Origin: Klebsiella pneumoniae
GTDB lineage: Bacteria > Pseudomonadota > Gammaproteobacteria > Ga0077536
DNA length: 37,962 nt
Direction of reading: 5' to 3'
NCBI GenBank assembly: GCA_945862315.1
Contig: CAMAXW010000035.1
Coordinates: 1-37,962 of the forward strand
Shown here: piece after piece, positions 1 through 6,185 of the stretch
Layout: every line of letters starts with the position of its first letter
Numbering within the stretch: the first letter of the stretch is position 1
Made by a program: the position numbers and the translations under genes
The notes under the pieces: generated by a model
Told to the model about the DNA's origin: nothing
Seen by the model: only the letters and a program-made list of their open reading frames with translations
The model's database searches: none

Positions 1-287
1 GGCTTGCTATCCTCAGATACGAATAAGCGAAACTGTGGTTCGACGCCCGTCTCGTAGATGGTCACCTCCAAGCTGAAATTTCCGTCGCGGAACAGCTTCC
101 CACCGTGAGGTCCTTTGGCGGGCTTTGCAGCTTCGCCTTCCTCATCCGCGTGGCCATCGGCATCCTCACCCGCATGCACAGGCATTGCCTCGGAGGGCGT
201 CGAGTCACTCGTGCGCAGAAAGGCGGCCGTCGCCAGCGCGCCGACGCTGCCGATGACGATTATCAACACCAAAATTTTACTGACCAT
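1..287 (-). CDS. czcB: CzcB-type efflux RND periplasmic adaptor, N-terminal part (runs off the window)
   Basis: This is the first 95 codons of a minus-strand gene whose remainder lies left of position 1. The protein begins MVSKILVLIIVIGSVGALA, a single N-terminal membrane anchor or signal. A linker rich in His, Asp and Glu follows, then the segment GPHGGKLFRDGNFSLEVTIY. That glycine/histidine motif followed by an EVTIYETGV-type strand is characteristic of CzcB/CusB-like membrane fusion proteins of heavy-metal RND pumps. These bridge the inner-membrane pump and the outer-membrane channel in the periplasm. The ATG at 287 overlaps the end of czcC by 11 bases, so the two are translationally coupled. 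The acidic/His-rich linker may bind metal. The family call is firm; the metal (Zn, Co, Cd or Ni) cannot be told from this piece. Confidence 0.85.
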   Translation of the reverse strand, partial: MVSKILVLIIVIGSVGALATAAFLRTSDSTPSEAMPVHAGEDADGHADEEGEAAKPAKGPHGGKLFRDGNFSLEVTIYETGVEPQFRLFVSEDSK

Positions 288-1581
288 GACCTAATTCCCC
301 TGCGAGTGGACCGCCCAGTAGGCGCTCCAGCTCCGCAATACGGCTGTGAAACGTGAGTAGCGCCTGCCAATGGCGACCTCGCGTATCGAATAAGAGGCGC
401 TGTGCATCGAGTACTTCGAGCAGTCCGAACTTGCCTGCCTTGTAAGCCTCGGTCGCTACCCGGAACACTTCTTCCGCACCGGGTAGGATCTCCTTACTCA
501 GGACCTCGATTTCAGCGTGTGCGCTGATAATCGCCGCATAGATCGCCTGCAATGCAGACTTCGCTTCGAGCTCGGCAACCCGCAGTTCGTCGTATGCCTG
601 TTGCACTCGGACGCCGGCTTCGACGCGACCACCCTGGTTACGGTCAAAAAACTGCAGCGGTATGGAGACACCGACCAGGGCAACAGGTTCGCCGATATCG
701 TTGTAATGCCGCACCCCCGCCGTGACCGTCAGATCCGGGATGGCCTTACGCTCGGCGAGACGCAACTGCGCCTGGCGTTCGGTGATCCGCGCAGCCCAGC
801 GGGCGAGCGTTGGACTGCCCGTAAGGCGTTGTTCAAGCGCCGCGTAAACAGGCACTTTGGGTAGTACGCCGAGTTCGCCAACGGCCGTAAACTCCGTGAC
901 TTCATCGCCCCATAGTGCGACTAACTGCTGGCGCGCCGTGGCGAGATTGCGCTCGCTTTGCGCGCGCTGCAGGCGCACGGTCGCGAGCATGACATCAGCC
1001 TTGGTGGCCTCGATGGGAAACACCTTGCCGGCCTTGACCTTTTGTTTGACCGCCGCCGCGGTGGATTCAGCGAGGGTGAACAACTCGCTCGCCAATGCAC
1101 GCTGCGCCTGCGCAGCCAGTACCTCGACGAAACGCTGCGTCGTGCTGGCCAGCAATTCGACCCTCACAATTTCCGCCTCGCGTTCGGCGACCGTTTGCGC
1201 TTCGTTGGCCACCTGCTCGCGCGCGGCGCGTTTGCCACCCAATTCGAGTAGCTGCCCGAACTGCAGCGTCGTGGCCGGGGCATCGGTGCCGCTGATCAAC
1301 GCATTGTTTCCCAGGTTATCTTGGGTGATCTCGAGCGTCGGGTTAGGCCGCAGACCTGCCTGAATCACCAACGCGCGGCGCGCCGCGATTTCCTGCGCGG
1401 AGACGGCGAGATTAGGATTGCGTTCAAGTGTGAGGGCAAGCGCCTCGCGCAGCGATAGCTGGCCGAGCGGGCTCGTGGGGGTTGCCGCGTCTAGCGGCAT
1501 CTCCACGAGCGCCGGGGGCGCCGCGTAAACGGGGGCTGAAATAATCGCTGCCAGCCCGAGCAGCGTGACCATCCATCGCAT
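277..1581 (-). CDS. czcC: CzcC-type outer-membrane efflux protein (TolC family)
   Basis: This 434-residue protein has a clear signal peptide (MRWMVTLLGLAAIISAPVYA, cleaved near residue 20). It carries the repeated TolC/OEP helical layout: an N-terminal LREALALTLERNPNL block, a second half beginning near residue 235, and long Ala/Glu/Arg-rich coiled-coil helices. The length matches heavy-metal outer-membrane factors such as CzcC. It would form the trimeric exit duct of a CzcCBA metal exporter. It lies between a czcI-like gene upstream and czcB downstream, and that order is the usual one for czc operons. The ATG at 1581 directly precedes the signal peptide. Substrate specificity is inferred from the operon, not from this sequence alone. 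Confidence 0.9.
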   Translation of the reverse strand: MRWMVTLLGLAAIISAPVYAAPPALVEMPLDAATPTSPLGQLSLREALALTLERNPNLAVSAQEIAARRALVIQAGLRPNPTLEITQDNLGNNALISGTDAPATTLQFGQLLELGGKRAAREQVANEAQTVAEREAEIVRVELLASTTQRFVEVLAAQAQRALASELFTLAESTAAAVKQKVKAGKVFPIEATKADVMLATVRLQRAQSERNLATARQQLVALWGDEVTEFTAVGELGVLPKVPVYAALEQRLTGSPTLARWAARITERQAQLRLAERKAIPDLTVTAGVRHYNDIGEPVALVGVSIPLQFFDRNQGGRVEAGVRVQQAYDELRVAELEAKSALQAIYAAIISAHAEIEVLSKEILPGAEEVFRVATEAYKAGKFGLLEVLDAQRLLFDTRGRHWQALLTFHSRIAELERLLGGPLAGELGHGQ

Positions 1582-1701
1582 TGAATTCTCCCTGACAAGA
1601 TCAAGAACTAGGGGGAACCGGCAATGGCGTCGCCGCAGCCTGGATCGCTGCTGGCGCCTTCGAAAAGCGTTGCGGAATCGAGTGCTGCACGCCTTGCCGG
1701 T

Positions 1702-2055
1702 TTAAGCGGCAGAGGTCCAGTTGGGTCGGTCGGGCTCGGCGGCGGCGAGATCGTGCGGCGTGGCGGTGGAAGTCAGCAGGAATGCAGAGGATGGCGGCGC
1801 CGAGATAAGGATCAAGACTGCGTTCAGCGCCGAGGTACTGTCACAATGATCGTGATCGGCGCCCACGCCAAGATCCGTCTCTGGTGAGGCCGCTAGTGTC
1901 TCGGCGTCAAGCATGGAGCCGTGATCGTGGGAGTGATGGCCGAAATGTGTGGCTGCCTGTCCCGTTTCGTGATGCGCGCAATAAAGACTCGCCCCCGCCC
2001 AAGCAAGCTGGTAGGGCAGCGTTAACAAGATCGTCATGAGAACCACACGTTTCAT
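1702..2055 (-). CDS. CzcI-like small periplasmic metal-resistance protein
   Basis: This 117-residue protein has a signal peptide (MKRVVLMTILLTLPYQLAWA). A short mature part starts ASLYCAHHETG and contains the His-rich run ATHFGHHSHDHGS and later GADHDHC. The signal-peptide/Tyr-Cys/His-cluster plan is that of CzcI-type proteins, small periplasmic factors found at the head of czc operons and thought to modulate them. The C-terminal third is hydrophobic, then polar, with no recognisable domain. It sits 120 bases upstream of czcC on the same strand. The start could be M1 or M7, because neither has a good ribosome binding site. The call rests on composition, position and overall resemblance, so the name is left blank. 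Confidence 0.65.
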   Translation of the reverse strand: MKRVVLMTILLTLPYQLAWAGASLYCAHHETGQAATHFGHHSHDHGSMLDAETLAASPETDLGVGADHDHCDSTSALNAVLILISAPPSSAFLLTSTATPHDLAAAEPDRPNWTSAA

Positions 2056-2063
2056 GCGTGGCG

Positions 2064-2092
2064 ATACTAGTCGATGCAGTCGTTGGTGTCAT
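2064..2092 (-). promoter_or_regulatory. Possible sigma-70 promoter of the czcI-czcC-czcB operon
   Basis: On the minus strand ATGACA (-35, 2087-2092) is separated by 17 bases from TAGTAT (-10, 2064-2069). Spacing is ideal and the boxes match consensus at 5/6 and 4/6. The predicted start lies only a few bases before the czcI ATG at 2055, so the transcript would be nearly leaderless or translation would start at the second Met. I see no convincing MerR-type dyad in the spacer. Confidence 0.3.
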
Positions 2093-2173
2093 GCCCCCTC
2101 CGGGCCGATTCCGTCCTGCTGCTTGACCCCCACACCACGCTCGTGCGGCATCGTCAAACCATTCGCAGATACG

Positions 2174-2422
2174 GATGCCAACCCCACTGACGGGGGCAGG
2201 GTTATAAAACGCGTGCGCCAATTGCAGCCCGAGCCCCGCCAAGCCCAGAAACATCACCATCCCCACCAAAAGAGCGCCAAAGTTTTCGATTTTTCCGGGA
2301 CCATAATCCAACGCCGCCCAGCGCCCGTTGCTGGCCATCCGTATTGCGACGAGGACAACTATGTCGCCACTGAGCTCGAGGAAGGCGTTAAGCAGGTCCG
2401 CTCTGATGGTGAAGGACTGAAC
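2174..2422 (-). pseudogene. Remnant of a cation diffusion facilitator (CDF/CzcD-FieF type) transporter
   Basis: A minus-strand open stretch of about 83 codons reads as membrane-protein sequence. It starts near VQSFTIRADLLNAF, continues SGDIVVLVAIRMASNG, then DYGPGKIENFGALLVGM, and ends near FYNPAPVSGVGI. The pattern of an Asp/Asn-rich transmembrane helix, a YGxGKxEN loop, a long hydrophobic helix and an NPxPVxGxG turn is that of the middle of CDF metal transporters. The flanking sequence on both sides does not continue the family: upstream it runs into the repeat region and downstream it becomes soluble, low-similarity sequence. The piece is far shorter than a full CDF protein (about 300 residues), so I call it a decayed fragment. 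Its position beside czc genes suggests a former czcD-like member of the same metal-resistance locus. Confidence 0.6.
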
Positions 2423-2500
2423 CGCCCCGGTTTTAGTGGAAGCTGTTTGGTTTAAGTCAGGCCGCCAAGGCGACCTGCGTTGCGAGTTTTCGATAGTGGA

Positions 2501-2622
2501 GTGAAACGGGGAAAATGGTGAAACGGGGAGGTGAAACGGGGACACCCACCATTCGAACCCGGGCGATGCCCCCCGTAGAAACGGGGACACCCACCCTTCG
2601 AACCCGGGCGATGCCCCCTGAG
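2501..2622. repeat. 45-bp tandem repeat with short GTGAAACGGGG repeats
   Basis: Two copies of a 45-base unit lie head to tail at 2533-2577 and 2578-2622, differing at only a few positions, mostly near the unit end. Each contains GAAACGGGGACACCCACC followed by TTCGAACCCGGGCGATGCC. Just upstream GTGAAACGGGG occurs three times, at 2501, 2518 and 2531. No gene is supported here; open frames across it are repetitive (GFEWWVSPF-like). It resembles an intergenic repeat family, but I cannot name it. Confidence 0.75.
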
Positions 2623-2778
2623 AGTTTCCTTCGCCAGCCAATGCCGGGCATCAGCCGCGCGATCCGTCCGCAGGTAAGTTTCGGTTTTAAATGGCGGAAA
2701 GTTTTCGTGCTCGCGGACTTCGGCCTTTTGCTGGGTGCCGGCCCGGAGAGTTCGAAAGGTGGCCTGGCACTGGGCGGA

Positions 2779-2874
2779 TGCCCCATCGGCGAAGCCCGCA
2801 ACCTCCCGCACGAAACCCCGCATTCAGGCAATTCAAAACCCCAACGGAGACCCGTTGGGGTTTTGAATTGGTGG
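2779..2874. repeat. Left 96-bp direct repeat: a copy of the ssrA terminator region (attL/attR-like)
   Basis: These 96 bases match 4252-4347 at 92 of 96 positions with no gaps. The copy ends with TTGAATTGGTGG, which in the right copy is the terminator flank and the CCA end of tmRNA. It contains a perfect 17-bp inverted repeat (2831-2847 and 2852-2868) around an AGAC loop. This stem is longer than the right copy's, where two A substitutions shorten it to 13 bp. Here no tmRNA adjoins it, so it is a displaced duplicate. With the right copy it encloses the prlF-yhaV module, which suggests an integration or duplication event at the 3' end of ssrA. Confidence 0.85.
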
Positions 2875-3079
2875 TGGGGCGGCTGCCCCGCATCAAACGA
2901 CTATTGAAAGTATGGAATCGAAGCGCTGCGGGCTGCTGCGAACCAGTGCGAACCGGGTCGAAAGGTCTGCCGGTATGGCCATCGGCCGTGGACGATCAAG
3001 CAGGTTTTTCGCCCTGATTGGTGCCCGGAAAGGCCGCTCAACCTCGTCTGCTTTCCGGAGCCAGTTTCAATTCCGGTTT

Positions 3080-3100
3080 GGGAATCGAACCCGCATCCGT
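3080..3100 (-). repeat. Fragment resembling the tmRNA 3' T-arm
   Basis: These 21 bases match the tmRNA T-arm region at 4355-4375 at 20 of 21 positions; on the minus strand they contain GCGGGTTCGATTCCC. The match stops abruptly on both sides, and neither an acceptor stem nor a CCA end follows, so it is not a functional RNA end. It could be a remnant of an earlier integration at ssrA. T-arm sequences are conserved among tRNAs, so a tRNA origin is also possible. The rest of the gene-free stretch from 2875 to about 3145 shows nothing else I can identify. Confidence 0.5.
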
Positions 3101-3149
3101 TGCCCCGACCAAAAGCACACCCATTTACACCCATTCGAGCCGGGTGTTC

Positions 3150-3193
3150 TTGAAGGCAATACGACTACATTGATAAGACAATGCGACTGCATT
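3150..3193 (+). promoter_or_regulatory. prlF-yhaV promoter with two direct-repeat operator candidates
   Basis: TTGAAG (3150-3155) and GATAAG (3172-3177) form a plausible promoter with a 16-base spacer. Overlaid on it are two 15-base direct repeats of the form CAATRCGACTRCATT, at 3157-3171 and 3179-3193. They differ at two positions and are spaced 22 bases apart, about two helical turns. The second contains the inverted repeat AATGC/GCATT. PrlF-YhaV complexes are known to repress their own promoter by binding repeats upstream of prlF, so these are good operator candidates. The promoter boxes themselves are weak. Confidence 0.5.
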
Positions 3194-3231
3194 ACCATTC
3201 AAGCGTCAACCCAGATCCGCAGGAGATTGCC

Positions 3232-3561
3232 ATGGCTGCGACCCTCGAAGTCGAATCCACACTCACCGATCGCTACCAGACCACGGTGCCGGAAACCGTG
3301 CGTCGTGCCCTCAAGCTGGGCAAGCGCGACAAGATCCACTACACCATTCGCCCCAGCGGAGAGGTGGTGCTGACGCGCGTCGAAGCATCCGACGGTGACG
3401 ACCCGGTGCTCGGTCAGTTCCTCGGCTTCCTGGCCGCCGACATCACTCGCCATCCCGAGCGGCTGCAAGCTGTGGATGTCGGCCTCGTCCAACGCCTCCA
3501 ATCGCTGGTCGGCGGCGTCGATGTCGATCTCGATGCCGCCCTGTCGGCAGACGATGAATGA
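3232..3561 (+). CDS. prlF: PrlF (SohA) antitoxin, AbrB/SpoVT fold
   Basis: This 109-residue protein begins MAATLEVESTLTDRYQTTVP. The N-terminal 50 residues (STLTDRYQTTVPETVRRAL, then a KIHYTI strand) are the swapped-hairpin DNA-binding fold of AbrB/SpoVT-type antitoxins. The C-terminal half (DPVLGQFLGFLAADI...) is typical of PrlF and binds the toxin. The length equals that of Escherichia coli PrlF (111). The start at 3232 is chosen over an upstream ATG at 3181 because AGGAG lies just before it and family homology begins there; the 3181 start also lies inside the operator repeat. Its stop overlaps the yhaV start by four bases (ATGA), so the antitoxin and toxin are translationally coupled. It neutralises YhaV and represses the operon. 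Confidence 0.92.
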   Translation: MAATLEVESTLTDRYQTTVPETVRRALKLGKRDKIHYTIRPSGEVVLTRVEASDGDDPVLGQFLGFLAADITRHPERLQAVDVGLVQRLQSLVGGVDVDLDAALSADDE

Positions 3562-4070
3562 GCGCAGGGAAGCCCGAGCCCTTGGTCATTCATGGCTGGA
3601 CGGTCTTCGCCCATCCACTGTTCTTGGCGCAGATTGAAGCGCTGGCGCGGCAGGTCGAGACACTGAAGCAGAAGGATCCAGTTGGGTACGTAAAAAAGAA
3701 CGCCAGCAAACGGCTGGTCGCGATCACCAAACTGGCGTTCGATGTCATCCCGCAAGATCCGACGCGACCGGAGTACCGCCAGGGTGCGACGCTCGGTGAC
3801 GATCACAAGCACTGGTTTCGGGCCAAGTTCTTCCAGCAGTACCGACTATTCTTCCGCTACCACGCCCCAAGCAAAGTGATCGTCTACGCCTGGGTGAACG
3901 ACGAAGACACAAAACGCGCTTATGAAAGCAGCGACGACGCCTACCGAGTGTTCCGCAAGATGCTGGAAAGCGGGCATCCGCCTGATGACTGGGATCAGCT
4001 CCTGGCTGAGGCGCGGAAAGAATCGCAGCGGATGCGGGAATCATTGGCAAGGGCGGCAGCGGCCCAGTGA
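3558..4070 (+). CDS. yhaV: YhaV family ribonuclease toxin
   Basis: This 170-residue protein, slightly longer than E. coli YhaV (154), carries the family landmarks. These are an N-terminal IHGWTVFAHPLF, a KNASKRLVAITKLAFDVIP helix, the GDDHKHWFRAKFFQQYRLFFR core, then VIVYAWVNDEDTKRAYES and a C-terminal DAYRVFRKMLESGHPPDDW. YhaV is a RelE-superfamily endoribonuclease that cuts mRNA during translation. The basic and aromatic residues of the core (His, Arg, Lys, Tyr) that make up such active sites are all present, so the toxin looks intact. It overlaps prlF by four bases. The C-terminal tail after residue 155 is Arg/Ala rich and unremarkable. The pair lies between two 96-bp repeats at the ssrA 3' end, so it is probably mobile or stabilises an integrated segment. 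Confidence 0.93.
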   Translation: MSAGKPEPLVIHGWTVFAHPLFLAQIEALARQVETLKQKDPVGYVKKNASKRLVAITKLAFDVIPQDPTRPEYRQGATLGDDHKHWFRAKFFQQYRLFFRYHAPSKVIVYAWVNDEDTKRAYESSDDAYRVFRKMLESGHPPDDWDQLLAEARKESQRMRESLARAAAAQ

Positions 4071-4251
4071 TTGGCGCCGCTTGAGTCTACTCGTACCCCA
4101 TCTTGAGCGCTTGGGCCTGGGCAACCAGTTCGTCCAAGGCCTGATGCCGCTCGGCGTGGCTGGCGGGTTGATCAGCGTCCGACAATGGTCTTGCGGCGAT
4201 GGAATCAGTCGGGGCTGACGACAGTCCGCTCAGGCTGAGTTCGCCACCCAG

Positions 4252-4347
4252 TGCCCCATCGGCGAAGTCCGCAACCTCCCGCACGAACCCCCGCATTCAG
4301 GCAATAAAAAACCCCAACGGAGACCCGTTGGGGTTTTGAATTGGTGG
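4252..4347. repeat. Right 96-bp direct repeat: native ssrA terminator and CCA end
   Basis: This is the resident copy of the 96-bp repeat also found at 2779-2874 (four mismatches). It spans the last six bases of tmRNA, the tmRNA terminator and about 50 bases beyond it. The two copies start 1473 bases apart and enclose prlF-yhaV. The 180 bases between yhaV and this repeat (4071-4251) contain no supported gene; a short minus-strand frame there is discussed among the rejected items. Confidence 0.85.
4303..4337 (-). terminator. Intrinsic terminator of ssrA (tmRNA)
   Basis: On the minus strand, directly after the CCA end of tmRNA, a 13-bp stem (4308-4320 paired with 4325-4337, core CCCCAACGG/CCGTTGGGG) closes an AGAC-type loop. 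It is followed by a run of T residues in the direction of transcription. This is a strong rho-independent terminator. Confidence 0.85.
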
Positions 4348-4705
4348 AGGCGGCGGGAATCGAACCCGCGTCCGTAAGTCCTCTGCCGTCGGTTCTACAT
4401 GCGTAGTCTGTCATTTGATTTAGCCGGATCCCCCCCCGACAGACAGGGTGATTTTCCAGCGATCCCTACAGCGTTTTAGCGGTTTGGCCCCGGGCGGGCC
4501 GCGTCGCGATCTGATGAGGTATGACGCCCGAAACCTGAACGCACCAGCACGGCTTCAGTCGGACGGCACCCTACCGGGGTTTAAGCGGCGAGTGCGTAGT
4601 TGTCGTCGTTGGCAACTATGTTTTTTGCAGTTGGATTTACGAGGTACTCTGCCCCTCGGCATGCCCCTTGGGTTTCGCGACCCACGTCGAATCCAAGTCG
4701 CCCCC
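4342..4705 (-). ncRNA. ssrA: Transfer-messenger RNA (tmRNA)
   Basis: This is a 364-base tmRNA. The 5' end GGGGGCGACTTGGATTCGAC pairs with the 3' end CGCCTCC-ACCA to form the acceptor stem (seven pairs including one G-U), with an encoded CCA. The T-arm GGGTTCGATTCCC precedes it. The resume codon and tag frame lie at 4581-4613 and read ANDDNYALAA followed by TAA, the familiar proteobacterial tag ending in YALAA. The tRNA-like domain supplies the first alanine. Its job is to rescue stalled ribosomes with SmpB and mark the unfinished protein for ClpXP/FtsH-type proteases. A run of eight G residues (4430-4437 on the plus strand as C) lies in the pseudoknot region. The 3' end has served as an integration target here, as tmRNA genes often do. 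smpB lies 89 bases upstream on the same strand. Confidence 0.95.
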
Positions 4706-4794
4706 TGTTTAGGAGCCCTGAGCTTACGAGTTCTTTTGCGCGCTGCCTACCAGCAGCGGGGGGGAGGGCGAATTTTGTGGTGGTGGCGGCCTGC

Positions 4795-5274
4795 TTAGCG
4801 ATGCCGCAACAGGCGTTGCTTATCGCGCTGCCAATCGCGGTCTTTTTCGACATCGCGTTTATCGTGCTGCTTTTTGCCTTTGGCGAGGCCAATTTGGCAT
4901 TTGGCGCGGCCCTTTTTCCAGTACAGGGAGAGCGCGATGGCGGAATAGCCTTTGCGCTCAACGGCTCCCAGCAGGTGGGTGATTTCCTCTGCGTGCAACA
5001 GGAGCTTGCGGGTGCGCTGGGGTTCGGGGTGGACGTGGGTGGAGGCGGAGTGCAGTGGGTTGATAAGTGCACCGAGCAAAAAAGCCTCGCCGTCTTTCAG
5101 CAGCACGTAGCAGTCACGCAGCTGCACTTTGCCAGCACGCAGGCTTTTGACCTCCCAACCTTCCAACACCAAGCCGGCTTCGAGCCGCTCCTCGATGAAA
5201 TAATCGTGGTAGGCCTTCCGATTTTCGGTGATCAGGGCGTCTGATTTATGGGCGTCTTTTCTAGGGGTGGCCAT
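4795..5274 (-). CDS. smpB: SsrA-binding protein SmpB
   Basis: This 159-residue protein is full length for SmpB (E. coli 160). It shows the oligonucleotide-binding barrel ([34 protein letters not shown]), the [13 protein letters not shown] segment and [19 protein letters not shown]. The basic C-terminal tail ([18 protein letters not shown]) is unstructured off the ribosome and enters the mRNA channel. It binds the tRNA-like domain of tmRNA and brings it to stalled ribosomes. The gene lies immediately upstream of ssrA on the same strand, the usual pairing. No strong ribosome binding site is visible before the ATG at 5274, but family alignment supports that start. Confidence 0.97.
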   Translation of the reverse strand: MATPRKDAHKSDALITENRKAYHDYFIEERLEAGLVLEGWEVKSLRAGKVQLRDCYVLLKDGEAFLLGALINPLHSASTHVHPEPQRTRKLLLHAEEITHLLGAVERKGYSAIALSLYWKKGRAKCQIGLAKGKKQHDKRDVEKDRDWQRDKQRLLRHR

Positions 5275-5423
5275 GGCTTAATACGCTGGATAGATCCGGA
5301 GTATAGCAACGGCGATACGGCGCGGTCCGGCTCATTCTTTTAAAGCGTGCCTTAACCAACCCGGGGCCGGCCAAACACGCCGCCGCGCGTTGCTGTTCCG
5401 GCATCCGGGTGCGCGCGCTATCA

Positions 5424-5440
5424 TGCATTGGTGCAATGCA
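5424..5440. repeat. Inverted repeat between smpB and ratA
   Basis: TGCATTG-GTG-CAATGCA is a perfect 7-bp inverted repeat with a 3-base centre in the 208-base divergent gap between smpB and ratA. A T-run (ATTTTTTAG) follows shortly after. It could be an operator or part of the ratA leader, but no regulator is indicated. Confidence 0.4.
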
Positions 5441-5482
5441 GTGCATTTTTTAGCACCTCTGAGACGAAAGACATCACCCCGC

Positions 5483-5917
5483 ATGCCCCATATTAAACAG
5501 TCTGAACTGGTGCCTTATACCGCGGCCGAAATGTACGCCTTGGTAGCAGATTTCGAGTCTTACCCACAATTTTTGCCCTGGTGTGAACGGGCGTGGGTGG
5601 TGAGCCGGGACGCGGATTGTCAACGCGCAGGCCTCGCTGTGCGTAAAGGCGGGCTGCATTACACCTTTACGACCGACAATCTAGGGCAACCTCCCCACCG
5701 CATCGACGTAGGTCTGGTGGACGGGCCGTTCCGTCGGTTGGTGGGAACTTGGGAATTTGCGCAGAACGCGCTGGGCACCCGGGTGACGCTGAATCTAGAT
5801 TTTGAATTCGAAAGTCGCTTGGTGGGAGTGGCGCTTTCACCCTTGTTTAAAGTGATGACCGGCTCGTTGGTAGCGTCTTTCCGACAACGCGCAGTGGCGG
5901 TCTATGGGCGCCGTTGA
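5483..5917 (+). CDS. ratA: RatA-family START/COQ10-domain protein
   Basis: This 144-residue protein begins MPHIKQSELVPYTAAEMYAL. It has the START-like fold landmarks of the RatA/COQ10 family: VADFESYPQFLPWC near residue 20-35, the TFTTDN and GPFRRLVGTWEF strands in the middle, and a C-terminal FRQRAVAVYG helix. In E. coli RatA was described as a toxin that blocks 70S formation. Its relatives (Coq10) bind polyisoprenoid quinone intermediates, so a lipid-binding or respiratory role is equally likely. The start at 5483 is chosen because family homology begins there; the frame is open for another 31 codons upstream. It overlaps rnfH by 14 bases, as in many gammaproteobacteria, and is divergent from smpB. 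Confidence 0.9.
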   Translation: MPHIKQSELVPYTAAEMYALVADFESYPQFLPWCERAWVVSRDADCQRAGLAVRKGGLHYTFTTDNLGQPPHRIDVGLVDGPFRRLVGTWEFAQNALGTRVTLNLDFEFESRLVGVALSPLFKVMTGSLVASFRQRAVAVYGRR

Positions 5918-6176
5918 ACTGTTGACGGTTGAGCTTGCTTACGGGGCGCGCTGCCAACGCTTAACCGTGCCCTACGGCACGAGCGTGCGCGGCGTTATTG
6001 AGCGCGCGCGGCTGTTGGAGCAGCATCCGGAGATTGATTTGGCGGTGAATCGCGTGGGGATTTACGCGACCTTGGTCGCATTGGAAACGCTAGTCACCAG
6101 CGGCGACCGGGTTGAGGTTTATCGTCCACTGACCATCGACCCCAAAGAAATGCGCCGGCGCCGTAGCCGCGGCTAA
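5904..6176 (+). CDS. rnfH: RnfH family protein (ubiquitin-like fold)
   Basis: This 90-residue protein (MGAVELLTVELAYG...) has the conserved pattern LTVPYGTSVRGVIERARLLEQHPEIDL. It ends GDRVEVYRPLTIDPKEMRRRR, the signature C-terminus of RnfH (also called RatB/YfjF). The fold is a beta-grasp like ubiquitin or ThiS, but it lacks a terminal Gly-Gly tail. Its function is not settled; the name comes from association with the Rnf complex in some bacteria. It overlaps the end of ratA by 14 bases, so the two are likely co-expressed. Confidence 0.9.
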   Translation: MGAVELLTVELAYGARCQRLTVPYGTSVRGVIERARLLEQHPEIDLAVNRVGIYATLVALETLVTSGDRVEVYRPLTIDPKEMRRRRSRG

Positions 6177-6185
6177 CGCTTAGGC

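Noticed and set aside
2551-2615. TTCGAACCCGGG motifs resembling tRNA T-loops
   Set aside because: They lie inside the 45-bp repeat and have no acceptor, D or anticodon stems around them.
2452-2831. Long overlapping minus-strand frames across the tandem repeat
   Set aside because: They are made of repeat translations (GFEWWVSPF and RVGVPVS type) in several frames at once and have no family resemblance.
4087-4296. Minus-strand frame of 69 codons starting MRGFVREVADFADGA, between yhaV and ssrA
   Set aside because: Its first 15 codons are the translation of the 96-bp repeat, and a similar start occurs at the left copy. There is no ribosome binding site and no recognised domain. The C-terminal part looks protein-like but is not enough for a gene call.
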